Below the pieces are notes generated by a model. The model saw only the letters and a list, made by a program, of their open reading frames with translations, was not told the DNA's origin and made no database searches. This document shows positions 35,018-45,023 of a DNA stretch of 64,000 bases, piece by piece; position 1 is the stretch's first letter; each line of letters begins with the position of its first letter. The stretch comes from Dactylonectria macrodidyma (lineage: Eukaryota > Ascomycota > Sordariomycetes > Hypocreales > Nectriaceae): NCBI GenBank assembly GCA_020744425.1, contig JAGMUV010000001.1:1550001-1614000 (forward strand), given 5' to 3'. Position numbers and translations under genes: made by a program.

Positions 35018-35812
35018 GGGACGGACCCTACTGACTTTAGTCCATATTGGATGGACCTCTGGCGACAGAAAAAGTTCTTCCAGACCTTCAGTGCCTTTCG
35101 GATAACCGGAGCAGGCGATTTTGGGAAGGATGGAACGGAGTTCAACATGTACCCCGAGAGGTTATGGAGGTGTTGAGGTGTAAAGTGGATTTATTCTCAG
35201 ATCAACTGATGAGAATTAGAGAACTAGAAGGCTTTCTAGATATATGTACAATGAAGAACTGTTATGAAGCTAGTTCACCTGAAGTCATTTACAGTGAAGG
35301 GCCTCTGTGCGGTGGGATAACCTAAACCGAACGCAGCAAGGTTCCATTTCCAGACCAGCTACCTGGTGTCTCAGTTTGGCGAGAGTGCTGTTGACTAGAA
35401 TGAATACGGTTTACTGGATGTTAGGTCTTGTGACATCGGTTGCGGTGATGGGACCTGCTGCTGTCTTGTGAGTTGTGAGAAATGCGTGTTTGTGGGCTCC
35501 CCCTATGATGTAGTTTTTGAATTGTGAGTAGAGTGATGTAGTGTGTAAATGTGTAAGTCTGAAATTGAAAACTCCCCAATAACCCTCGGTTGGTTGATGC
35601 CGATATCCTGTTTTATGTGTCGCCGAAACTCCCTCGAGCCTGTTGAAAGGCACAGTTCCCCGTTTGAACTCCTTGTTGATGCACGTTGGTTCATATGCGG
35701 ATTCCTTTGGAGTCCTCGTCCTCGCCAGGCAAAAAGATACTAGGCGTGGAAATTTTGGATGATGCAGTAATGTCTCACGAGCTTATCCATGCAAGAGCAG
35801 AAGGAGAGCTCC
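35018..35812. other. Convergent 3' intergenic region
   Basis: About 800 bp between the convergent ends of the methionyl-tRNA synthetase and OPI3 genes. It is AT-rich and consistent with two 3' UTRs. No coding segment is supported. Confidence 0.55.
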
Positions 35813-36661
35813 TTAGTTCTGCTTCTTTCCTGATGCCCTCTCCTGTTCGCGCTTGGCGTAGATACCAGCGGTGAAGGGGTCCTCATAGCGCAGGGCGATC
35901 ACGTAGACGACGTAGACCCAAAAGGATAGCAAGAGGCCGGCAGGCTTTCCAAAGTAGAGGGCAGTGGCGACGAAACTCATGGTGGAGCCCCAGTACATGG
36001 GAGCACTGGTCACGTTGAAGGGGAACCCCGTCACCATCTCATCCATGAGGATGCCAAAGTAATCACCAAGATAGGTGCCAGTAATGCCAAGGCTCCAGGT
36101 AGATGTAACGACCAGGACATTGCCAGTCAAGAAGAGGCCGATGGCGAATGCCTGGACGTAGGGCGTCAAGAGCAGCGGGTGAGAGGGCTGCTCAGAAATG
36201 GCCTTCTTGTAAATGAGATCGCGAATGATGCCGAGGGAGAAGATGGTGACAGCAAGGGCATAGCAGCCGATGCGGGAGCGCCCGCCGAAGATGTTTGTAA
36301 GGAGCTTGTTGTGGTACTCTGTAATGAGCATTACAGGTTAGCTTGGACATCGTTCTAAGGCCGTAGCGGGCCGAACATCGTGGTTAATTAATCACCTTGG
36401 CGAGCGACGATGCTTCATGAGAAGGTTAGCATGACATGCGATGTGCGAAGCGGGGAACTCGACAGCTAGAACTCACTTCCAGAAGAGTGGATTGAAGGTA
36501 ATGGAGCATGCAGACACTGGAGGGAAGCAACGGAACCCGGGTTAGACAAGATGCATCTTTACAAGGATCTTGAGCTCAAGAGCTCCAGCTGGCCACTTAC
36601 GTAGCAAGGTCTGCTTGTCAAAATCGACGTAATTGACGAGGTCGTTCACAAAGGAAGCCAT
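35813..36661 (-). CDS. opi3: Phospholipid N-methyltransferase, OPI3/PEMT type
   Basis: Four exons, 36661-36601, 36516-36477, 36412-36396 and 36318-35813, total 624 nt and 207 residues. The third exon is only 17 nt and supplies IVARQ, giving the continuous FWNIVARQEYHNKLLTNIFGG. The protein has about four membrane helices (CYALAVTIFSLGIIRDLIY, YVQAFAIGLFLTGNVLVV, WGSTMSFVATALYFGKPA, LLLSFWVYVVYVIAL). The class hallmarks are FNVTSAPMYWGSTMSF and the C-terminal RYEDPFTAGIYAKR. In the ER it methylates phosphatidyl-monomethyl- and dimethylethanolamine with S-adenosylmethionine to make phosphatidylcholine. Size and topology match Opi3/PEMT, not the larger Cho2. All junctions keep frame. Confidence 0.9.
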
Positions 36662-37581
36662 GATGGATGGGATTGGTGGTTGGTTCTGTCAGAGAAAGAA
36701 GAGAGATGAGAGAAGAGAGCGGCGGGTGAGGTCACTGATGCACGAGATTCACGCACAAGTCACGGGTCATTGAGCGTTGTAATGCGAAGGAGAAAGTGAG
36801 AGCTTTGTTGGGGTAAGAGGAAAGTGCTCTGGTGTAAGGATGAGGACGAGGAGCCACTGTCACATGTCTGGTACCTGGGCCTTTGTTCTTAATGGAAGAG
36901 AGTGGAAGGAACGAATCCACCCTTTGGCGTCATAATAAGCTAAGCAGGCCTGTTCAGCGCTCAGCGGTGGCTCAGGGCCTTGGGGGGCTGAAAGACGCCT
37001 AATCTGCCAGTCTGGACCTCTGCCAACTGCTACAGCTAGCTAGACCAAGGCGTGTGCTGAATGGACACGCTGTTTTGTGGGTTGAATTTGGGGATTGATC
37101 AGTGAGACTCCACGCGCCCCGCAAACTGGATGCGGACGAGTTAGGTTGCTGATGGGCTGAGCTTCACGCTGCGGGGGCTTTCCGAATCACCATCTCCCAC
37201 AGTTAGGCTCTCACACCGTCACACACCGTCACTCAACCCAGCTAGCAAACCATCAGATTATCCCTCCATTTCCCTCATCATTACCCTATTGTCACATTGG
37301 AGCTCGCCCATTCCGAGGCACTAAATCCATTGGTTTGTCTATCTATATACAGGCCAAAGATGCTGTCCCTTCTAGGCGTACAAAACACGCGTTTCGGGAG
37401 TCTTTGGACCCTGTCTTGACCGATCCGGTCCAACGCCATACGCCTGACAAGCTTTGTTATATCCCTCTAGGGTCATGGTAATCCACCTTCTCCGCTTATG
37501 TTCTCTACCCTGAGCACATTGGACTTGAAAAAAGACAACTAGATAAAAGACAAAAGCAAAAGACCACATAAAAGGGCAGCC
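36662..37581. other. Intergenic region
   Basis: About 920 bp between OPI3 and the 3' end of RXT2, both on the minus strand. It would hold the OPI3 promoter (pyrimidine-rich on the minus strand, about 36670-36720) and the RXT2 3' UTR. No gene. Confidence 0.55.
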
Positions 37582-39233
37582 TCAAGTTCGACGGTTCCTC
37601 GTCTTCTTCCCTGTGGTTTGGGTATCTTCCTCCTCCTCATCCTGGCCCTTCTTCAGGTCCTCTGTCAGTCCCCATTCCTCCTTGTCGTACCAATCCTCTC
37701 CGTCCGACATGTCCCGGTTGGGACCAGAGTGCGCCTCCGCTTTGGACCAGTGCAACACGTCCTTTCGGAGCTTGTCCGCTCGGAGAAGACCTAGAAACAA
37801 CTTCGTCGCTCCACGACACACCTCCTCCTGCTTCTGCACGTACAGGGCAAGCAGCCGTCTGATGTCTTCTGCCTCTTGTTCAGGCAGCCCAACATCCCGA
37901 TCTGGCTTTGTGCCCACTGGTGCGATGAACATGGGATGGACAAACAGTTGCTCCAGCCCCTCTAATGGAATCGACACGTCTTGGACACCGTTACTCAGTT
38001 CATTGGGGTCGTGAGCGTTCGAAACTTCTCCCTCGGCGATCCTTGTAGGATTTGGTGTCCCTGGTGCTTTGTCTCCGCCTGATTTTGGATTCATGACTTC
38101 GTCGACATGCTCTGGGGACTTGTCCTTCTCAATCGCTCGGGGCTCTACCTCAGCGTCACCATCCTCCTGCTTCATTGCCGGAGTTGAGTCAGTGCCGGTG
38201 GCCTCTCCGTTTGGAATTGTTTCGTGTCTGTCCTCGCCTGGCCGAGAGCTAGTCTGACCCGCAGGATCCGCATCCGCCATCGAGACATCGATATCCTCTG
38301 TGGTAATTTTGTGTGGCAGCTGTCCTTCGACGACAGCATGGGGTTGAACCGCTCCAGCCTCGATGCCGTTGAGGCCGTGTGCGCCCCCGTTAATCCCCGT
38401 GGATGGCAAATCCGATTGAGACCCACCAACATGGGGTTTGGACAGGCTTAATAGATGACGAGCAACGTGATCGTCTCTGAACAGCTCAATATCCGACGGC
38501 TTGACCATCGCTTCGCAAGGAATCCAGGTAAAGTCACCGCAGAGCGCGGTTAGGAGATGCCTAACTTGCCACAGCGAACGGTTCTCTTTGCGCATATTAT
38601 CACAGCTCTGGTCGACAAGCTTTGTCAAGGTCTTGGATGTGAAGGGCTTGGAAAGGGTCTGGTGGGTAGAAAGGCCGGTCGATGCGGTAAGCGGAGCGAG
38701 GAGATCTGCTTCTGTCAGGCTTGTCATCATCGATCAGGTTCGTCGGCGACGTACGTTCAAGTTGGATATTGGCGTAGGGGTTCGTTTCTGACGCGAGGGC
38801 CTCGGCTTCTTGGAGGCGGACCTCATCGTCATCGCTCTCGATTTCGTAGCCCTCGTCGTCGATGAGAGGTGGGTTGCGGTAGAGGATTGGGCGTCGGAGG
38901 CCAGCGTATTCGACAAACTTCAATCCTGTCAGCAAGGGTCGCTTCCGAGACTGGCGTCATGAGTGTGGACGGTACCTGTCTGTAGGAGCTTGGGCCGTTG
39001 GTCGGTACCAATTGTCCCTTGTGGGCGAACCGGGCTCGCTTCTTGAGCTTCTGTCCTCGATTGCTGTAGCTGTCGATGTCGGAATCGGAGTCGGATTCTG
39101 TATAGCGCGACCGGCGTCAGTGGTGCGTTGGCCGAGGCGTCGCATGATGGATCAACCTACCATAAGCCTTCCTCTTGAAGGCCTTTTTCATACCCGCTAT
39201 GGTCTCCGAGAAGAGAACTTGTTGCGACGCCAT
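37582..39233 (-). CDS. rxt2: RXT2-like subunit of the Rpd3L histone deacetylase complex
   Basis: Exons 39233-39161, 39097-38976, 38917-38755 and 38711-37582 total 1488 nt and 495 residues. The N-terminal RXT2 domain reads SYSNRGQKLKKRARFAHKGQL, then SSYRQ-FVEYAGLRRPILYRNPP and LIDDEGYEIESDDDEVR. The second intron (38975-38918, 58 nt) was placed by its CTGAC branch point and GAAG acceptor, because the other acceptors break the frame or leave an impossibly short intron. After the conserved NMRKENRSLWQVRHLLTALCGDFTWIPC block, the C-terminal part is acidic and low complexity, ending in the basic KKTRNRRT. In yeast, Rxt2 is a structural subunit of the large Rpd3 complex at repressed promoters. Nuclear location is expected; function is by family. 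Confidence 0.85.
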
Positions 39234-41092
39234 AGTGGGTGGGAGTGAGGATTGACGGGCGGCGCGAGGACGATGATCGTAGGTGGAGGGACGAGGACCG
39301 GGGCGAGTCGGTGCGGGCGAGAGCCCAGGAGACCTTTGAGGTTGGCGATGAGTCGAAAGCTTGGGGTTTATGGCTCGTCGTGTCGAAAGGATCTTGGCGC
39401 TTCTGGGATTTTTCGAAGAGGTGACGCCGAGTGGTAAGACGGACGACCCAACTGCAATTTTGCGCGAGTGTGCTGTAACGACGGGGGAGAAGCTGGAGCG
39501 AGGCTGCCCACCTTCCCATGGCCCATGACCACATTTCCGACGCCCGTCCAATTAGGAGGCCGCAGGGCGGAGCTATATTTTGCCGGTCCGCATGTAGGGG
39601 AAAACACAGGTACGTACCTTGCCGATCTGGATGTGTCGTGACACGGTGTAGCCTATTTTAGTAAGCGGCAGGTGCATGGCTGGTGACAACTTCATGAGTT
39701 TTGCACTCAGTGAATGCCGTTTTGAGACCATCGGCTTCCTGATCCTATTCTTTCAAAACATTTGCGAGTGCGAGATTTGAACTCTCTCCCTACATGTGTA
39801 TTGAATAGAGAAGGGAAAGATGTCAGGCAGCAAGGAGAGTTTAAGTCAGAACAGGTGTTTTGCTTCAGCTTGTGGAGAATAGTGGCAATCAATCTCAGCA
39901 CAACCATTATAGGTACTTGATATCCAGATCTATGAATGCCCCAACACAAACCTAGCTAAATATGAGGCTGGGAAGAAATTAAAATAAATCTGGGGAGCTT
40001 CTGGCGTATCAAAGAAACGTTAAGACAACATCTACTCTGTAGCTCTCATTCTGACAACCCATTGTCGGCCTTGTTATAGAACGTGATGTCTTTAGTTTAT
40101 GTAGTGCGATCGTTATCGTCCTCGATGGGCTACATGTTTAGATGCGCGCTGATGTAGAAGATTAAGCCATACTTTCGCATCCCGTTGATTAAAGTGATGA
40201 GCTTCTCCTTCGGGGTAGCGCTGATTCTATCTACATTATAGCTCTACCACAACCCGTCTTGCGTGTGAGTGAATGAGAATGAACATCATGTAAGTTGGCA
40301 CCGGATATTCTTCAGTGAAAACAATCAGATCAAATCACCCGCCTCGAGTCTTCGCTAGGCTTCACATACTTTATCACGCGTTGAATAGGTCTTGCAGGAT
40401 GCAGATGTGGCCGCGCCCACATGGAGCTGACGTCGCGCGACCGGCCACAATTCAACTTGCTAAATGAACGCCCTCTAATGATTAGCTGGGCTCCGAGAAA
40501 TTGAGAAATGTCAAGTTGTCTGATGGGTCTCATAGAGTATACAGCAGCTGATAGGTGACCTGTTGACAAGATGCGCTTGGATCCCACGAGAGCGACGGAT
40601 TTGGGACGAATCTGAAGAGGAGGGTAGGCTGAGCTGTCATTTGCTTCTAGAACATAGGGTACTCGAACTGTAGTTGATGGTCATGGCGTGGCGGTAATAG
40701 GATCACGTCCAAGAACTTGGGAAAAGACGAGATTTGGACCTGAAGACAACCCTAGACTCCATGTGGTGCTTTTCCCGAGCCCGTCGAATTACAGCCCCAG
40801 GAGTAGAGTTGTATGTGCGTCCAAGAAGATAAAAAACTGTTTTTACTTCCAGATGCGAGTGTCGGATTAAACAAGGGTTTGGGTTTGATGCGTATGCTCA
40901 TTGGAACATGGTTTTGACACATGTCTCTCTAAGGATATCTCTGCAACGCAGTCTACAATGATCAACCTGAATAAACAAATATAGATAGGTCTCAGGTCAA
41001 TTCAACTTGAGCAAAAAACTTGGATAATAATCCCCTTGTATTTTTATTAAGAGAAGTTCTTGATGACATTCATTTTCTTCTCATGGGCTGCC
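39234..41092. other. Intergenic region
   Basis: About 1.86 kb. The first about 350 bp are GC-rich and form the RXT2 promoter. From about 39700 the sequence is AT-richer and holds only short frames. A GAGATTTGAACTCTC string at about 39772 recalls a tRNA T-arm read in reverse, but the rest of a tRNA is absent. The last about 100 bases before 41092 fit the 3' UTR of the GH3 gene. Confidence 0.5.
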
Positions 41093-43602
41093 TCAAGACA
41101 CGGTGACCGTGACATTGCCCAAGAAGTTCTCACTCGAGTTTCCGACATAAACGGTAAACTCACCCGGCTCGACTACGTACTCCATCTTGCGGTTATATAG
41201 ACCCCACTCAGAAACCGCCAAATCGATCTTGACCGTCTTCGTCTTCCCAGCCTTAACCTCGACTTTGTTAAAGCCCTTGAGTTGGAATCGCGGCACATCG
41301 ACGGATGCGAGCATGTCCTTGACATAGAGTTGCACAACCTCTGCGCCGTCACGCTTCGACTTGTTCGTCACGTCAACTGAGACGGTGACTGTGTCAGATG
41401 AGGACACCTTCTTCTTCGAGACCGAAATCTTGGAGAATTCGAACTCGCTGTACGAAAGGCCGTATCCGAAACCGTACAGAGCCGTGGGAGTCTCGAGGAC
41501 GTAATTGCTTCCAAAGACCAGAGTGCCGTTCTCGTACTCCTTTCCAGGGTTGGGCCACATGCGTGCGGAGTTGAGATGATCATAGTAGATGGGAAGTGTG
41601 CCGACGTCGTATGGGAAGCTGACTGAGAGCTTTCCAGATGGGTTCTCATTGCCGTACAAGATGTCTGCCAGGGCGTGTCCTCCCTGTTCAGACTGGTAGA
41701 ACTGCTGTACTAGAGCAGCGGCCTCTTCCGAGATCCACGGCTCGGTGATGGGCTTGCCAGAGCTGAAGACCACGACGGTGGGCTTTCCAGTATCGATGAT
41801 GGCCTGGACCAGTCGTGGCATGGCGCCGATGAGGTTCAAGTTGCTGACGTCAATGTGCTCGCCAGTTGTGGCGTTAAGACCTCCCCAAAGTTCGTTCTGA
41901 TCGCGGGACCAGGTTCCCACAACCACGACGGCAACGTCGGCGGCCTCGGCAGCAGCGATGGCCGCGTCGAAGCCAGAGTCGTCGTTCGACCAGCGCTCAC
42001 AGCCCTTGGCATAAGTGACCTTGCCCTTGCTAGCGGCCTTGATGCCGTCAAGGGGTGTCACACCACGCGACTGGGCAGTGTGGATGACATAGTCTCCATA
42101 CTTGGCAAATGTTAGTATTATCGTACATCGGGCTTGGATCCAGGAACACTAACGTTGACATATCCGTGGGCCATGGGGCCGATAACAGCGACATTGGCAT
42201 TCTTCTTCAATGGTAGAGTGTTGTCGTGGTTCTCAAGCAGAACAATACTTTCGGTATCGAGCTCACGAGCAAGTTGCTTGTTCTTCTTGGTATTGACATA
42301 GTCGAAAATCTTCTTGGCAGGGACACCGGGATAGGGTTTTTCGAAAATGCCCATCTTGAACTTGGAACGGAGGACCCGAGAAACAGCAGTGTCCAAGACG
42401 TCTTCACTGAGTTTTCCAGCCTCAATCAACTCAGGGATGATTTGATAGCTATAATATCCACCACCCATCTCGACGTCGTTGCCATTGGGGAGAGCCTAGG
42501 AATTCTTCAGCTTGTGTACTTGTGTGGGAAAAATTTAGCATACCTCAAGGGTGATACACTCATTATCCTGAAGCTCGCAGACAAAAAAGGTATTGGCGAG
42601 GCGAGCAGTACCACCAGCGTCGGAAATGACGTAGTATTCATAGCCCCATTCTTCTCGGAGAATGTCCTGCAGAAGGTGAGGGTCTGAGACTACTGGGATA
42701 CCATCATACGAATTGTAGGACGACATGATGGAAGTGGCACCGGCGTCGATGATGGTTCGCTTGAATGGAGGGAGATAGAGTGATCTCAACATTCTCTCGC
42801 CGCCAAAAACGGGGGCAGTGTTGATGCCTTGCTCTGGGGAGGCAAACGCAGCCTATCTCGATTAGTGCACGGTACAATTACTAAAGGGGTCTTACTGACA
42901 TAGTGCTTGACCATGGCTGAAACACCTTTATCCTGAAGGCCTTTGGCAAAAGAGTATCCCATCTCTCCAACCCTACGCAAGTACGTTAGCATGACCGAAA
43001 TGTTGTAGCTAGACATTGACATACAGATAAGGGTCTTCTCCGAAGCACTCCTCCACTCGACCAAACCTCAGTTCTCTAGCCAAGTCGACCTGGGGTGAGA
43101 AGAGCTGATTAACACCAAGGGCCAAGGCCTCCGTGGCGATGATATTGCCCATCTTCTCGACAAGCTCTGGGTTGAAGGAGCAGCCAATTCCGATGGGAGA
43201 GTTGAAGATGGTGGCATTTAGGGCAAGGAAACCATGGAGACCTTCGCTCTGGACAAATGTTGGGATGCCCAATTCAGTCTCATCAGCCAAGTAATCTTGT
43301 GCCAACTTGGCGGCTTTCTGGATGGTCTCCATCTCGGTGTACAGCCCGGTCCACACGGAATTGGCTCGGTACTCCATGTTCCACTTCAAACCAGTCTTGT
43401 TGACAGTTCCATCAGTGATATTCAAGTAATTGGTCATGTCACCTTGGATCAACTGAGCCACCTTCTCCTTGACTGTCATACGTTTGAGGAGGTCGGACAC
43501 TCGATCATCAATGGAGGCATTCTTGTCCTTGTACACAGGCTTCTTGGCAGCCTGGCCGAAGCCGGCCAAGGCAGCCGCGGAAAAGAGCAACGAGAGCTTC
43601 AT
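41093..43602 (-). CDS. Secreted GH3 beta-glycosidase (beta-glucosidase/xylosidase-like)
   Basis: Five exons, 43602-43025, 42972-42900, 42852-42544, 42495-42154 and 42100-41093, give 769 residues. Residues 1-18 are a signal peptide (MKLSLLFSAAALAGFGQA). The GH3 N-terminal barrel has LDLLK-like DLLKRMTVKEKVAQL, EGLHGF, FSPQVDLARELRFGRVEECFGEDPYL, MVKHYAAFASPEQG, and the nucleophile Asp in YVISDAGGT (about D295). The second GH3 domain and a C-terminal fibronectin III-like domain (GAEVVQLYVKD, KGFNKVEVKAGKTKTVKIDL) follow. Several N-glycosylation sequons (NAS, NIT, NKT, NAT) agree with secretion. Family members release terminal glucose or xylose from plant or fungal oligosaccharides; the exact sugar is open. 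It is transcribed away from the GH31 gene across a 1.4-kb shared upstream region. Confidence 0.92.
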
Positions 43603-45023
43603 TGCAAAGATTCAGAAACTCAAGAAAGTATCGGAGAAGCTGAGTGCAAATCGAAAACAATACAATTCAATGCTATAAGCTGGCAATTATATACCGACAG
43701 CGCGGAACCGTTGAATTAACCGTTCATCCTTGGCCCTGGTAAAATCGTACAATGGAGAACTGAGCCATCCCCAAGAAAGGCCTTGGGAACTGCAAAAGGG
43801 CCTCATGGTTCATGGTATGGCTATGCCTTTGGGAGATGACGCCGGGAAGATCATCACGAGTGGTCGGGCCAGGAACTACCGGGGTGTAGCTCTTAGCCTC
43901 TGCCCGGGGAAGTGCGGGGGCGCCACCAATTGAGGAGACCTTGGAGAAATTGAGGGACGGGAGACGAGCCCAGGAAGGCAACAGGCACGAGCAGCGACGG
44001 TGTGGATTCGTGGGATTCTGGGAGATTCGGACACTCGGATTCGGAGATGACCAAGGCGCGGTGGATGGGCGTAGCGCTGTCCGGGCTGGAATGCCGCGCC
44101 GAAATTCCTAGCCCTAGCACGAGAAGCTGTGCGTGACCCAGGAGGGACCAGGTGCAGATGCAGATGCGAGGAACAGGCCTGGAGACGTGACGTGAGCTGT
44201 TGAGGAGTCGAGGTTGTTCGGTGTAAGTGGATGATGGAGCATTGAAGGTGGAGCGTTGTTTGTGAGTGGAGAATGCCTTAGGTTAGTGCCAAGTCAACGC
44301 AGTCTAATTGCCTGAGGACCAAGGTACCCACGGGCCACAGATCAGTGGTGTGGAGTTTCGTACGGCAGAATTCATCCACTTCTTCCCACTCTTCCCGCCC
44401 TGCCATCACATATTATCCACCATCTCCGCTTTCTTCCATATCCCATGTTTGAAGTATCGCGGGGGAGTCGGTGCCACCTTCACATCATTAGACTCTGCGA
44501 TGCGCATTTAACCGGTCGACCGGGCCCCACGCCTATTAACGCGCCAATCGAGCCGTGCCTGCGCCTGCAACTCAAGCACTTCTAGCGTCGCTCAGTCGCC
44601 GCCAACCGGTCCCGCGTGCCTGGTTCCCGCTGGGCGAATGACGCTGCAGCGTTACAGCGGGTTGCAGCCGGTTACGGTAGCACATAGTGGGCGAGGGTAG
44701 CTAGGGCAGCTTACGGGTGACGATGTCATGAGAGATGGTGGGGTGAGGAGGGGAAACGAACGAGGGGAAGCTGTGGATGAGCTGCACGGGTGAAGTCTTA
44801 GACTCGTACTGAGCCGAGCTTCGTGGCAGATTGTCATGATGCTACACGATATGGTGGATCGCGAGATGACGGAGGGTCTATCTCGCTGCTCGCTGCTCTT
44901 TGCTCTTTGCTTCCATTGAAAGCCCGTCGAGCTCCAGCCGCTTTCATCTCGTTCCAATTCCTCACAGCCAAGCCAATTGAGCCACCAGCAACACTCGATC
45001 GTCCGTCAACTTGAACAATCGCA
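43603..45023. promoter_or_regulatory. Shared divergent upstream region of GH3 and GH31 genes
   Basis: 1.42 kb between the divergent starts. Near the GH3 start there is a TATATA-like stretch (attatatacc at about 43685). The middle is GC-rich with GATGCAGATGCAGATGC repeats near 44154. No supported gene lies inside. Co-regulation of the two glycosidases is inferred from the arrangement only. Confidence 0.5.

Noticed and set aside
39755..39800. GAGATTTGAACTCTC, T-arm-like in reverse
   Set aside because: No matching acceptor, D-arm or anticodon stem in the following about 70 bases; at most a decayed fragment.
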